A stretch of 64,000 bases of DNA from assembly GCA_018780805.1 (NCBI GenBank), contig JADMJD010000112.1:1-64000 (forward strand), given 5' to 3'. Each line of letters begins with the position of its first letter. The stretch's first letter is position 1. The notes under the pieces are model-generated. The model saw only the letters and a program-made list of their open reading frames with translations. It was not told the DNA's origin and did no database searches. This document shows positions 23,604 to 33,384 of the stretch, one piece after another. A program made the position numbers and the translations under genes. This DNA is from Rubrivivax sp. (GTDB taxonomy: Bacteria; Pseudomonadota; Gammaproteobacteria; Burkholderiales; Burkholderiaceae_C).

Positions 23604-23636
23604 CGGACGTGAAGTGAAGGACGTGAAGTGAGGTGA
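23595..23636 (+). repeat. Three tandem 14-bp units at the potF stop codon
   Basis: Three copies of GTGAAGTGA plus five variable bases run from the last potF codons (stop within unit 1) to seven bases before the next start. The last unit, ending in GGTGAGGTGAA, supplies the purine-rich ribosome-binding region of the DUF924 gene, so copy-number change would alter its spacing. Confidence 0.7.
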
Positions 23637-23642
23637 GGTGAA

Positions 23643-24200
23643 ATGACCGACGCACAGGCGGTGCTGGACGTCTGGTTCGGCCCGCCGCCGCTGCAGGTTC
23701 GCACGGCCTGGTTCCGCAAGGACCCGGCCTTCGACGACAGCATCCGCGCACGTTTCGGCGCCACGGTGGAGGCCGCGCTGGCCGGCGAGCTGTGCTGGCC
23801 CGGCACCCATGGCCTGCTGGCGCAGACCCTGGTGCTGGACCAGTTCCCGCGCAACCTGTTCCGCGGCCAGGCGCGCGCCTTCGGCGGCGATGCCCAGGCC
23901 CGGGCGATTGCGCTGCAGCTGATCGACAGCGGCGCCCACCTGACGCTGCACCCGCTGCAGCGCTGGTTTGTCTACCTGCCGCTGGAACATGCCGAAGACC
24001 TGGCGCTGCAGGACCGCAGCGTCGCCTTGTTCAGCAGCCTGGCCGCCGACGCCGGCATGGCCGATGCGCTGGACTACGCCGAGCGCCACCGCGACGTGAT
24101 CCGCCGCTTCGGGCGCTTCCCACACCGCAATGCCGCATTGGGGCGGCCCAGCACCGCCGAGGAACTGGCCTACCTGGCCACGCCTGGCAGCGGCTTCTGA
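23643..24200 (+). CDS. DUF924 family protein
   Basis: This 185-residue soluble helical protein has the DUF924 wording: AVLDVWFG at the start, LVLDQFPRNLFRG, a central HPLQRWFVYLPLEHAED and C-terminal ERHRDVIRRFGRFPHRNAALGR. The fold resembles tetratricopeptide-like helical bundles and its function is unknown. It is 39 bp downstream of the polyamine-binding protein gene and may share its transcript. It converges on the formaldehyde-detoxification operon. Confidence 0.9.
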   Translation: MTDAQAVLDVWFGPPPLQVRTAWFRKDPAFDDSIRARFGATVEAALAGELCWPGTHGLLAQTLVLDQFPRNLFRGQARAFGGDAQARAIALQLIDSGAHLTLHPLQRWFVYLPLEHAEDLALQDRSVALFSSLAADAGMADALDYAERHRDVIRRFGRFPHRNAALGRPSTAEELAYLATPGSGF

Positions 24201-24207
24201 CGGCGCC

Positions 24208-25034
24208 TCACAGCCGCTCGGCGTGCCAGCGCAGGTGGTCCTCGACGAAGCTCTGGATGAAGAAGTAGCCGTGGTCGAAGCCGGCGTGCCGGCGCAGCGT
24301 CAGCGGCTGCCGGGCCGTGTCGCAGGCGGCCTCCAGCTGCTCCGGCAGCAGCTGCTCGACCAGGAATTTGTCGGCCAGGCCCTGGTCGACCAGGATGCCA
24401 TCAGGGTACGGCGTGGCGGCCTGCGCCATCAGCGCGCTGGTGTCGTGCGCGGCCCAGGCGCTGCGGTCATCGCCCAGGTAACCTGAAAACGCCTTCTGGC
24501 CCCAGGGGCAGAGGCTGGGTGCGCTGATCGGTGCAAACGCCGACAGCGACTTGAAGCGGCCCGCGTGCCGCAGCGCCAGCGTCAAGGCGCCATGGCCGCC
24601 CATCGAATGGCCGGTGATGCCGGTGCGCGCAGGGTCCAGGCCCAGGGTCTGCTGCACGGCGGGCAGCCACTCCTGCAGCAGCCAGCTTTCCATGCGGAAG
24701 TGCCGGGCCCAGGGCGCGGCCGTCGCGTCCAGGTAGAAGCTGGCGGCGGTGCCGAAGTCCCAGGCCGCGTCCACGCCTTCGATGCCGGTGGCGCGCGGGC
24801 TGGTGTCGGGCATCAGCAGCGTCAGGCCCAGCTGGGCCGCCACACGCTGCGCGCCGGCCTTGATGGCAAACGTCTCTTCGTTGCAGGTCAGGCCCGCCAG
24901 GCAGACCAGCGACGCGCCACTGGGCCGGGGCGGCTGGTAGACCCCGAAGCGCATCGGCAGGCCGATGGTGGCCGCCGCATGCCGCCAGAACGACTGCGTG
25001 CCGCCGAAGCACGCGTGCGCGGCCAGCTGCTCCA

Positions 25035-25035
<1 letters not shown>
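24208..25035 (-). CDS. fghA: S-formylglutathione hydrolase
   Basis: This 275-residue esterase-D family enzyme hydrolyses S-formylglutathione to formate and glutathione, the second step of formaldehyde detoxification. The nucleophile elbow is GHSMGGHGALTLAL, the acid lies in ILVDQGLADKFL and the catalytic His in FDHGYFFI. PDTSPRATGIEG and CLAGLTCNEETF are typical of the family. The start codon overlaps the stop of the dehydrogenase gene (TGATG), so the two enzymes are made together. Confidence 0.95.
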
Positions 25036-26144
<1,109 letters not shown>

Positions 26145-26190
26145 GGGCAAGGCTCCTCAGGTCTGAACCCCGAACGCTAACCGATGCCGG

Positions 26191-27594
26191 CTACATCACC
26201 GTGGCGTGGGGGTGGCGCGGGTGATCCAGCGTGTCGGCGATCAAGCGCAGCGCGGTGTCGCAGTCGTCGCGGCTCAACGCGCCGCCCAGGCACACGCGCA
26301 CCGCCTCGGGCGGGTCGCCATCGGTGCTGAAGGCCGGGCTGGCCAGCACCGCCACGCCCTGGGTGCGCAGGTAGGACGCAAACTCCACGCCGCGCCAGGC
26401 GCCCGCCGCCTCGCCGCCCAGCGGCAGCCAGAAGTGGAAGCCCTCGGGCTGGGAGTGCAGCGCGTGATGGCCCAGGTGCCGGGCCGCCATCGCCATGCGT
26501 GCCGAACATTCGGCGCGGATCGCCTGCAGCACGGCCTCGGCCGTGCCGTCGCCCACCCAGCGCGTGACCAGCGCGTTGGTCACCGGCGAGGCCATCACCG
26601 TCGTTGCCCGCAAGGCGCCGGCCAGGCGCAGCGCGTGGGTCACCGTCGGTGCCAGCACATACCCCGTGCGCAGGCCGGCGCCCAGGCACTTGGAAAAACC
26701 GGTGACGTGGTACGTGAGCCCCGGCGCCAGCGTGGCCAGGGCCGGCAGCGGCTTCAAGGGCAGCATGCCGTAGGCATCGTCTTCGACGATGGGCACGCTG
26801 TAGCGCAACGCCACATCGGCCAGCGCCTCGCGGCGTGCGCGCGAGGTGGTCAGCGTGGTCGGGTTGTGCAGGTTCGGGTTGATGAACAGCGCCTTGGGAT
26901 GCAGCGTGCGGCAGGCTGCCTCGAAGGCCTCGGGGTCCATGCCTTCGTCGTCCATGGGCAGCGGGTGCAGCTGGATGCCGAACTGCGCCGCCAGCGCCTT
27001 CAGCCCCGGGTAGGCCAGGGCCTCGGCGCAGACCAGATCGCCCGGGCGCGCCAGCAAGGTCAGCAGCGCGGCCAGCACGCCATGGATGCCGGGCGCGACC
27101 AGGGTGCGCGCGGCGTCGGCCTGCGGCAGGCGCTGGCGCAGCCAGCTGGCGGCGGCATCGCGGTCCTGCGCCGTGCCGCCGAAGTCCTGGTAGCGCAGCA
27201 GCTGGTAGAGATCGGCCCGCGCCAGGGTCTCGCCTGCCGTCTCGCGCAGGCGGGCCACCAGGCCTGGGTCGGCCGGCTCGGGCGGCAGGTTCATCGTCAT
27301 CTCGGCCGCGCTGCCGCCGCGCAGCGGCAGAGCCGGGCTGCGGCTCTTCACCAGCGTGCCCAGGCCCGGGCGCGAATCGATCAGGCCACGCTGGCGGGCC
27401 TCGGCATACGCCCGCGCGACGGTGGTGTAGTTCAGGTCCAGCAGCGTGGCCAGGTCACGCAGCGGGGGCAGGCGCTCGCGAGCGCTCAGCCGGCCGCTGC
27501 GCATGTCCTCGGCGATCAGGTCGGCGATCAACAGGTAGGCCGGGCGGTCGCCCACCGCCAGGCGGCGTTGCCAGTGGGCAAATCGTTGGGGCAT
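26191..27594 (-). CDS. MocR-family regulator (GntR helix-turn-helix fused to aminotransferase domain)
   Basis: This 467-residue protein starts at ATG 27594; longer in-frame starts run into the repeat-rich intergenic region. Residues 10-80 form a GntR winged helix (SARERLPPLRDLATLLDLNYTTVARAY in pieces), joined to a fold-type-I aminotransferase domain. The PLP-binding Lys is in TGFSKCLGAGLRTGY and the Asn/Asp/Tyr contacts are near INPNLHNPT and VEDDAYG. MocR proteins sense amino acids or vitamin B6-like ligands and bind direct repeats. Six TTGATCG repeats lie just upstream. It sits next to frmA-fghA and is divergent from the nitrilase cluster, so it may control either. Confidence 0.92.
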   Translation of the reverse strand: MPQRFAHWQRRLAVGDRPAYLLIADLIAEDMRSGRLSARERLPPLRDLATLLDLNYTTVARAYAEARQRGLIDSRPGLGTLVKSRSPALPLRGGSAAEMTMNLPPEPADPGLVARLRETAGETLARADLYQLLRYQDFGGTAQDRDAAASWLRQRLPQADAARTLVAPGIHGVLAALLTLLARPGDLVCAEALAYPGLKALAAQFGIQLHPLPMDDEGMDPEAFEAACRTLHPKALFINPNLHNPTTLTTSRARREALADVALRYSVPIVEDDAYGMLPLKPLPALATLAPGLTYHVTGFSKCLGAGLRTGYVLAPTVTHALRLAGALRATTVMASPVTNALVTRWVGDGTAEAVLQAIRAECSARMAMAARHLGHHALHSQPEGFHFWLPLGGEAAGAWRGVEFASYLRTQGVAVLASPAFSTDGDPPEAVRVCLGGALSRDDCDTALRLIADTLDHPRHPHATVM

Positions 27595-27611
27595 GGCGGC
27601 TCCTGCGGCGC

Positions 27612-27830
27612 ATTGATCGGGTGGTGCCGCCGACTTGATCGCATGGACCGTGCCCGCCGGAAACGGCCGCAGCGCCCCAGCAGCGTGCCTGCGCCCCATT
27701 GATCGGAGGCATTGATCGCATGGGCTCAGCCTCAAGCCGGTGCATGCCCCTCACACCCTTGCGGGCATCACCCGGGCGGTGTGGGCACGCCAGAGGGCGC
27801 CAGGGTTCATTGATCGGCCCTTGATCGCAG
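27612..27830. promoter_or_regulatory. Six TTGATCG repeats in three pairs in the mocR/nitrilase intergenic region
   Basis: The 325-bp gap 27595-27919 has no gene but carries ATTGATCGG (27612), CTTGATCGCATGG (27634), ATTGATCGG (27698), ATTGATCGCATGG (27711), ATTGATCGG (27809) and CTTGATCGCAG (27820). Each pair is one ...GATCGG copy followed by one ...GATCGCA copy, with offsets of 22, 13 and 11 bp. Direct repeats of this kind are the known binding mode of MocR regulators. Confidence 0.7.
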
Positions 27831-27887
27831 CCGATGTGCCGCCGCTGGCATGCGCGATGCAAAGAGCAAGGGGCGCGCACCCATTCA

Positions 27888-27898
27888 CCCCCCCCCCC
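27888..27898 (+). repeat. Run of eleven C in the leader of the Nit1C cluster
   Basis: A homopolymer of 11 C lies 21 nt upstream of the first cluster gene, just before its Shine-Dalgarno (GGAG). Runs of this length are prone to slippage and could tune expression. Confidence 0.6.
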
Positions 27899-27919
27899 TG
27901 TTGTCCACGGAGTTCTGCC

Positions 27920-28405
27920 ATGCCCAAGGTCACCCACCCCGCCCACGCCAAAGGCGATTTCCTCGTCGACTACGAAGAGAAGGTGTTCGAGGACGTCAAG
28001 TCCACCGTGCCCGGCGAAAAGGCGCTGGTCACCTTCCACACCGTCGCTTTCGAAGGCTCCATCGGCTTCGTCAACCTGCTGCAGGCCACGCGACTGCAGC
28101 GCAAGGGTTTCGACACCAGCATCCTGCTCTACGGCCCGGGCGTGACGCTGGGCGTCAAACGCGGCTTCCCGACGCTGGGCGACGAGGCCTTCCCCGGCCA
28201 CCTGAACTTCAACAAGCAGATCGAGAAGTTCATCGGCGAAGGTGGCAAGGTCTACGCCTGCCGCTTCGCGCTGCAGGCGCTGTACGGCCACGGCGAGCCC
28301 AGCCTGATCGAAGGCGTGAAGCCGATCAACCCGCTGGACGTGCTGGATTGCATCCTGCTGCACCGCAAGGAAGGTGCCTTCATCCTCAACACCTGGACGC
28401 TGTGA
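27920..28405 (+). CDS. Nit1C cluster protein, MSMEG_0572/Sll0783 family
   Basis: This 161-residue protein is the first gene of the Nit1C cluster, preceded by GGAG. It matches the nitrogen-starvation-response family typified by Synechocystis Sll0783: [37 protein letters not shown] (in pieces) and [16 protein letters not shown]. The fold resembles DsrE-like proteins and the biochemical role is unknown. In Nit1C-bearing bacteria the cluster is induced by nitrogen starvation or cyanide. The nitrilase gene starts 1 bp after the stop. Confidence 0.92.
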   Translation: MPKVTHPAHAKGDFLVDYEEKVFEDVKSTVPGEKALVTFHTVAFEGSIGFVNLLQATRLQRKGFDTSILLYGPGVTLGVKRGFPTLGDEAFPGHLNFNKQIEKFIGEGGKVYACRFALQALYGHGEPSLIEGVKPINPLDVLDCILLHRKEGAFILNTWTL

Positions 28406-28406
28406 G

Positions 28407-29378
28407 ATGAAGATTCGTGCCGCGGCGGTGCAGATGGCCCCCGACCTCGAGAACGCCGGCGGCACGCTGACGCGGGTGCTCGACGCCATCGACCGCGCGG
28501 CCGCCCAGGGCGCCCAACTGGTGGTCTTCCCCGAGACCATCCTGCCCTGGTACCCGTACTTCAGCTTCGTGCTGCCGCCGGTCAGCCAAGGCCCGGCGCA
28601 CCTGCGGCTGGTCGAACACGCGCCGCGTGTGCCGGGCCCGGAAACGCAGGCCGTGGCCGAGCGGGCGCGCCGGCACGGCATCGTCGTCGTGCTGGGTGTG
28701 AACGAACGTGACCACGGCAGCCTGTACAACGCCCAGCTGGTCTTCGACGCCGATGGCACGCTGCTGCTCAAGCGCCGCAAGATCACGCCCACGTACCACG
28801 AGCGCATGGTCTGGGGCCAGGGCGACGCCGCTGGCCTGAAGGTGGTGGACACCGCCGTCGGCCGTGTCGGCGCACTGGCCTGCTGGGAGCACTACAACCC
28901 ACTGGCGCGCTACGCGCTGATGGCGCAGCACGAACAGATCCACGTGGCGCAGTTCCCGGGCTCGATGGTGGGCCAGGTCTTCGCCGACCAGATGGCCGTG
29001 ACCATCCGCCACCACGCGCTGGAGTCGGGCTGCTTCGTCGTCAACGCCACCGGCTGGCTGAGCGACGCGCAGATCCAGGCCATCACACCCGACCCGGCCC
29101 TGCAGCAGGCGCTGCGCGGCGGCTGCCACACCGCCATCGTCTCGCCCGAGGGCAAGGACCTGGCGCCGCCGCTCACGGAGGGCGAAGGGATGGTGATCGC
29201 CGACCTGGACTTCGCGCTCATCACCAAGCGCAAACGCATGATGGATTCGGTGGGCCACTACGCCCGCCCCGAGCTGCTGAGCCTGGCGATCAACGCCACG
29301 CCGGCCCAGACCACCTTTGCCATGACCCGGAGCCCCGCCCATGAACCCGAGCCCGAACCCACGCAGCCTGCTGACTGA
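28407..29378 (+). CDS. nit1: Nit1C nitrilase (Sll0784 family)
   Basis: This 323-residue carbon-nitrogen hydrolase shows the complete triad Glu43 ([11 protein letters not shown]), Lys125 ([17 protein letters not shown]) and Cys159 ([11 protein letters not shown]). These enzymes hydrolyse nitriles to the acid and ammonia. In Pseudomonas fluorescens NCIMB 11764 the Nit1C nitrilase is required for growth on cyanide. The gene is tightly packed between the Sll0783-type gene and the radical SAM gene, overlapping the latter by 38 bp. Confidence 0.95.
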   Translation: MKIRAAAVQMAPDLENAGGTLTRVLDAIDRAAAQGAQLVVFPETILPWYPYFSFVLPPVSQGPAHLRLVEHAPRVPGPETQAVAERARRHGIVVVLGVNERDHGSLYNAQLVFDADGTLLLKRRKITPTYHERMVWGQGDAAGLKVVDTAVGRVGALACWEHYNPLARYALMAQHEQIHVAQFPGSMVGQVFADQMAVTIRHHALESGCFVVNATGWLSDAQIQAITPDPALQQALRGGCHTAIVSPEGKDLAPPLTEGEGMVIADLDFALITKRKRMMDSVGHYARPELLSLAINATPAQTTFAMTRSPAHEPEPEPTQPAD

Positions 29379-30450
29379 ACTGCAGTCCTTCGGGCTGCGC
29401 CTGGCGGACCCGACCGCGGCCCGTGCCGGCGTGGCCAGCCGCCGCGGCGGTGCCGGCCCGTCGGACCACAAGGCGGTGACGGTGGACGGCCACACGATCA
29501 TGGTGCCGGTGCACACGCACGCGTCAGCCGAGTCGCCCTTCGTGCTGCACGAAGCCGATGCCCAAGGCCAGCGCACGCTGACACGCGGTGCGATCCCGAT
29601 CGCGCAGATCAGCTTCCCCAAGCAACCGCGCTTCTACGCGATGCAGACGCTGGACGGCGTGCCGTATTCGCACATCGCGCAGCTGCACGGCGCCGACGTG
29701 CTGGCCACCACGGTGCTGCAGAACTGCATCCGCTATGAAAGCCGGCGCAAGACCTGCAAGTTCTGCGCGATCGGCCAGAGCCTGGCCGCGGGCCGCACCA
29801 TCGCGCACAAGACCCCGGAGCAGCTGGCCGAGGTGGCCCGCGCGGCGGTGCTGCTGGACGGCGTCAAACACATGGTGATGACCACCGGCACACCCAACGC
29901 CACCGACCGCGGCGCAGCGGTGCTGACCGAGAGTGCGTTTGCGATCAAGGCGGCCGTCCATCTGCCGCTGCAGGGCCAGTGCGAACCACCCGACGATGAC
30001 CGCTGGTTCCAGCGCATGCACGCCGCCGGCATCGACACGCTGGGCATGCACCTGGAGGTGGTGACGCCGGCCCTGCGCGCCCAGATCATGCCGGGCAAGG
30101 CCACGGTGCCGGTCGAGCGCTACATCACGGCGTTCGAGGCCGCGGTGCAGGTCTTCGGCCGCGGCCAGGTCAGCACCTACATCCTGGCCGGGCTGGGCGA
30201 CACACGCGAGGCCATCCTGGGCATCAGCGAAACGCTGCTCAAGATCGGCGTCTACCCCTTCGTCGTGCCCTTCGTGCCGATTGCCGGCACGCCGCTGGAA
30301 GACCACCGCAGCCCGAGCCCGGAGTTCATGCGCAGCATCCTGGAGCCGCTGGGGGCGATGGTCGCGGATGCCGGCCTGCGCTCGGCCGACATCAAGGCCG
30401 GCTGCGGCAAGTGCGGTGCCTGCTCGTCGCTGAATGTCCATGAAGGCTGA
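29341..30450 (+). CDS. Nit1C radical SAM protein, MSMEG_0568 family
   Basis: This 369-residue radical SAM protein has a non-standard cluster motif, Cys-x9-Cys-x2-Cys ([15 protein letters not shown]), instead of Cys-x3-Cys-x2-Cys. A Cys-rich end, [13 protein letters not shown], could hold an auxiliary iron-sulfur cluster. [18 protein letters not shown] resembles biotin/lipoyl synthase-like barrels. The reaction is unknown, but the gene is a constant part of Nit1C clusters. It overlaps the nitrilase gene upstream and the acetyltransferase gene downstream. Confidence 0.93.
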   Translation: MNPSPNPRSLLTELQSFGLRLADPTAARAGVASRRGGAGPSDHKAVTVDGHTIMVPVHTHASAESPFVLHEADAQGQRTLTRGAIPIAQISFPKQPRFYAMQTLDGVPYSHIAQLHGADVLATTVLQNCIRYESRRKTCKFCAIGQSLAAGRTIAHKTPEQLAEVARAAVLLDGVKHMVMTTGTPNATDRGAAVLTESAFAIKAAVHLPLQGQCEPPDDDRWFQRMHAAGIDTLGMHLEVVTPALRAQIMPGKATVPVERYITAFEAAVQVFGRGQVSTYILAGLGDTREAILGISETLLKIGVYPFVVPFVPIAGTPLEDHRSPSPEFMRSILEPLGAMVADAGLRSADIKAGCGKCGACSSLNVHEG

Positions 30451-31009
30451 CACCACGCTCTGCGAGCTGCCGACGGCATTTGCGCCGGCGGCATACCGCG
30501 TGAAATGGGTCGAACCCGGGGCCGACGCCGGCTGGGAGCTCAACCAGGCCCGCGCACTGCGCCGGGCCGTGTTCTGCGCCGAACAAGGTGTGTTCGTCGG
30601 CGACGACCTCGACCGCATCGACGCCCATGCGCAGACGCTGGTGGCCTTGTCGCTGGTGGGCGGCATGCCGGACCAGGTGGTCGGCACGGTGCGCATCCAC
30701 GCCGACGAAGACGGCACCGGCATCTGGTGGGGCTCGCGCCTGGCGGTGCACGCCGCTTTCCGGCGCCAGGCGGCCATCGGCGCCACGCTGATCCGGCTGG
30801 CGGTGAGCAGCGCACACGCACGCGGCGCAGCGATCTTCCTGGCCCATGTGCAAAGCCAGAACCTGGGCCTGTTCCAGAAGATGCACTGGCAGTCGCTGCG
30901 CGCCGAGACCCTGCACGGCCGGCCGCACCACCTGATGCAGGCCGACCTGGCGATGTACCCGCCCTGCCACGACCCGCTGACGGGCTTCACCTGCCGGGCC
31001 CGGCCATGA
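30434..31009 (+). CDS. Nit1C GNAT acetyltransferase, MSMEG_0567/Sll0786 family
   Basis: This 191-residue GNAT-fold protein contains ALRRAVFCAEQGVF near the N-terminus and an acetyl-CoA loop region RLAVHAAFRRQAAIGATLIRLA (shown in part), as in autoinducer-synthase-like and Sll0786-type acetyltransferases. The substrate is unknown. It overlaps the radical SAM gene by 17 bp and the AIR-synthase-like gene by ATGA. Members of this family are almost exclusive to Nit1C clusters. Confidence 0.9.
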   Translation: MSMKADTTLCELPTAFAPAAYRVKWVEPGADAGWELNQARALRRAVFCAEQGVFVGDDLDRIDAHAQTLVALSLVGGMPDQVVGTVRIHADEDGTGIWWGSRLAVHAAFRRQAAIGATLIRLAVSSAHARGAAIFLAHVQSQNLGLFQKMHWQSLRAETLHGRPHHLMQADLAMYPPCHDPLTGFTCRARP

Positions 31010-31962
31010 CGCTGGAAGCCTTGGTGGCCGAACTGCGCGCCAGCCGCGGCTTTGCGCACAAACGCGACATCGAAGGCGCGTTGACGCAACTGGCGCCAGC
31101 CTTCGCTGCCGGCATCGCGGTGGGCGACGACTGCGCCGCGATCCCCGACGGCCAGGGCGGCCACCTGCTGTTCGCCATCGAGGGTTTCGTCGAGGACTTC
31201 GTGCGCGCCATGCCCTGGTTCGCTGGCTGGTGCGGCGTGATGGTGAACCTGAGCGACATCGCGGCCATGGGCGGCCGCGCCACCGCGGTGGTGGATGCGC
31301 AATGGGCACCCGATGCCACATCGGCCGCACCGGTGCTGGCCGGCCTGGCCGCCGCCTGCCAGGCCTACGGCGTGCCGCTGGTCGGCGGCCACAGCAACCA
31401 CCGGGCAGCGCAGGCCAACCTGGCGGTGGCCGTGCTGGGCCGCGCGCAGAAGCTGCTGACCAGCTTCGACGCCCGGCCGGGCGATGTGCTGGTGATGGCG
31501 GTGGACCTGCGAGGCGCCTTCGAAGAGCCCTACCCGTTCTGGAACGCCACGCGCAACGCGCCGCCGGCCCGCCTGCGCGGCGACCTGGCGCTGCTGCCCG
31601 GGCTGGCCGAAGACGGCCTGGCCGACGCCGCCAAGGACATCAGCATGGCCGGCACCCTGGGCAGCACGCTGATGCTGCTGGAAGGTTCGCGCGTCGGCGC
31701 CGTGGTGGACCTGGCCACCCTCCCCGCGCCACCGGGCGTGCCGCGCAGCCGCTGGCTGCAGGCCTTCCCGAGCTTCGGCTTCGTGCTCAGCGTGCGGCCG
31801 CAGCACCTGGCCGACGTGCTCGCGCGATTCCACGGCCGAGACATCGCCGCCGCCGCCATCGGCACGGTGACGGCCGAACCGCAGTTCTGGCTGCGCGACG
31901 GTGCCGAACGTGTGCTGCTGTGGGACGTGGCCGCCGAACCCTTCATCGCACCGCTCGCGTGA
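31006..31962 (+). CDS. Nit1C AIR synthase-related protein, Sll0787 family
   Basis: This 318-residue protein starts at ATG 31006, overlapping the acetyltransferase stop (ATGA). It has the PurM-type ATP-binding fold: GDDCAAIPDG with metal-binding Asp pair, VNLSDIAAMGGRA, LVGGHSN and a C-terminal domain with KDISMAGTLGSTLMLLEGS. PurM-like enzymes phosphorylate amide or carboxyl oxygens. The Sll0787 branch is of unknown reaction but belongs to every complete Nit1C cluster. Confidence 0.92.
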   Translation: MTLEALVAELRASRGFAHKRDIEGALTQLAPAFAAGIAVGDDCAAIPDGQGGHLLFAIEGFVEDFVRAMPWFAGWCGVMVNLSDIAAMGGRATAVVDAQWAPDATSAAPVLAGLAAACQAYGVPLVGGHSNHRAAQANLAVAVLGRAQKLLTSFDARPGDVLVMAVDLRGAFEEPYPFWNATRNAPPARLRGDLALLPGLAEDGLADAAKDISMAGTLGSTLMLLEGSRVGAVVDLATLPAPPGVPRSRWLQAFPSFGFVLSVRPQHLADVLARFHGRDIAAAAIGTVTAEPQFWLRDGAERVLLWDVAAEPFIAPLA

Positions 31963-31966
31963 CCCG

Positions 31967-33082
31967 ATGAAGGTCGGCCTGCTCACCCATTCCGTCAACC
32001 CGCGCGGCGGCGTGGTGCACGTGCTCGAGCTCGGCACGGCGCTGCAGGCTGCAGGGCATGACGTGACGGTCTGGGCCCCGGCCGCCCCGGGGCAGGCGCT
32101 GTTCCGGCCCGTGCCCTTCTGTTTTTCGCCGGTGCCGCTGCCGGCCACGGCCCCCGCCGGCACGGCCAACCGCGTGGCGCAGCGCATCGAGGCCTACCGG
32201 CAGCACCTGGCCACGCAGGCGCTGGAGCGTTTCGACGTGCTGCACTGCCACGACGGCATCGGCGCCAATGCACTGGCGGACCTGGGCCTGCCCTTCGTGC
32301 GCACCGTGCACCACCTGGACCCGTTCGACGACCCGCGCCTGGCCGCCTGGCAGCAGCGCAGCGTCACCGCCGCGGCGCAGGTGCTGGTGGTCAGCGCGCT
32401 CTGGCAGCAGGTGCTGCAAGATGACTGGGGCGTGCACGCACAACGGGTGCACAACGGCGTCGACCTCACGCGCTACCGCGCTCGCCCCGACGCGTACGAC
32501 GCCGACCTTTGCCGGCGCCACGGCCTGCGCCCCGGCGCGCCGCTGTGGTTGGCCGTGGGCGGCATCGAAGAACGCAAGAACTCGCTGCGGCTGCTCGAGG
32601 CCTTTTTGCTGCACCGCGCCGTGCACCTGCAGGCCCAGCTGGTGATCGCCGGCGGTGCCAGCCTGCTGGACCATGCCGATTGCCGGGCCCGGTTCGACGC
32701 GCTGCTGGCCGCCAGCCCGCACCGCGACGCCGTCGTCATCACCGGCCCGGTGCCGGATGCGGCGATGCCCGCGCTCTACCGCGCCGCCGACGGTGTGCTG
32801 ATGCCCTCGCTGCGCGAAGGTTTCGGCCTTGTCGTGCTGGAGGCGCTGGCCAGCCAGACACCGGTGGTGGTGTCGGACTGCGCGCCCTTCACCGAATACC
32901 TGGCGCCAGGCGACGCGCACTGGGCCGACCCGGGGCAGGCCACCAGCATCGCCGCCGCGATGCAGCGCGCGCTGGACGCGCCGCCGCTGCAAAGCGTGCC
33001 CGCCGTGTGCCACCGCCACGACTGGACCACCAGCGCGGCGCGCCACCTGGACATCTACACCTCCCTCGCCGCCCTGGCCTGA
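31967..33082 (+). CDS. Nit1C glycosyltransferase, MSMEG_0565 family
   Basis: This 371-residue GT-B glycosyltransferase (family GT4-like) starts at ATG 31967, 4 bp after the previous stop. It has the N-terminal acceptor domain HSVNPRGGVVHVLELGTAL and a C-terminal nucleotide-sugar domain with GGIEERKNSLRLLEAF and LMPSLREGFGLVVLEALA (EX7E type). A sugar step in a nitrile-linked pathway suggests a small glycosylated metabolite, but the product is unknown. Confidence 0.92.
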   Translation: MKVGLLTHSVNPRGGVVHVLELGTALQAAGHDVTVWAPAAPGQALFRPVPFCFSPVPLPATAPAGTANRVAQRIEAYRQHLATQALERFDVLHCHDGIGANALADLGLPFVRTVHHLDPFDDPRLAAWQQRSVTAAAQVLVVSALWQQVLQDDWGVHAQRVHNGVDLTRYRARPDAYDADLCRRHGLRPGAPLWLAVGGIEERKNSLRLLEAFLLHRAVHLQAQLVIAGGASLLDHADCRARFDALLAASPHRDAVVITGPVPDAAMPALYRAADGVLMPSLREGFGLVVLEALASQTPVVVSDCAPFTEYLAPGDAHWADPGQATSIAAAMQRALDAPPLQSVPAVCHRHDWTTSAARHLDIYTSLAALA

Positions 33083-33087
33083 ACACC

Positions 33088-33384
33088 ATGCCCCAGATGC
33101 ACTTCCACCTGCAGTGGCCCGACGGTGACGTCTCGCGCTGTTACTCCCCCTCGCTGGTGGTGCGCGAGCACCTCACGGTCGGCCAGTCGTACCCGCTGCC
33201 GGAGCTGCTGCACCGCGCCCGCACGGCGCTGCACATCGGCTCCGAACGGGTGCGCGCCAAGTACGGCTTTGCCTGCTCGGCGGCGCTGGACCAGCTGCAG
33301 CGCATCGAGCAGGACGCCGAACGTTTCCGCGATCAACCCGGTGCGCGCGTCACCGTCACCGCCTTCGACCCGAGCGACGAATGA
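33088..33384 (+). CDS. Nit1C small protein, MSMEG_0570 family
   Basis: This 98-residue protein starts at ATG 33088, 5 bp after the glycosyltransferase stop. MHFHLQWPDGDVSRCYSPSLV and ALHIGSERVRAKYGFACSAA (each shown separately) are the conserved parts of the nitrogen-response family MSMEG_0570. Function is unknown. The stop overlaps the flavoprotein gene (ATGA). Confidence 0.9.
   Translation: MPQMHFHLQWPDGDVSRCYSPSLVVREHLTVGQSYPLPELLHRARTALHIGSERVRAKYGFACSAALDQLQRIEQDAERFRDQPGARVTVTAFDPSDE

Noticed and set aside
27595-27919. Dam-methylation cluster (GATC sites)
   Set aside because: The six GATC sites are part of a longer conserved TTGATCG[C/G] motif. The extra flanking conservation fits an operator better than methylation alone.
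29524-32187. Antisense frame of 887 residues across three Nit1C genes
   Set aside because: It spans several well-identified overlapping genes on the other strand and lacks any recognisable domain.
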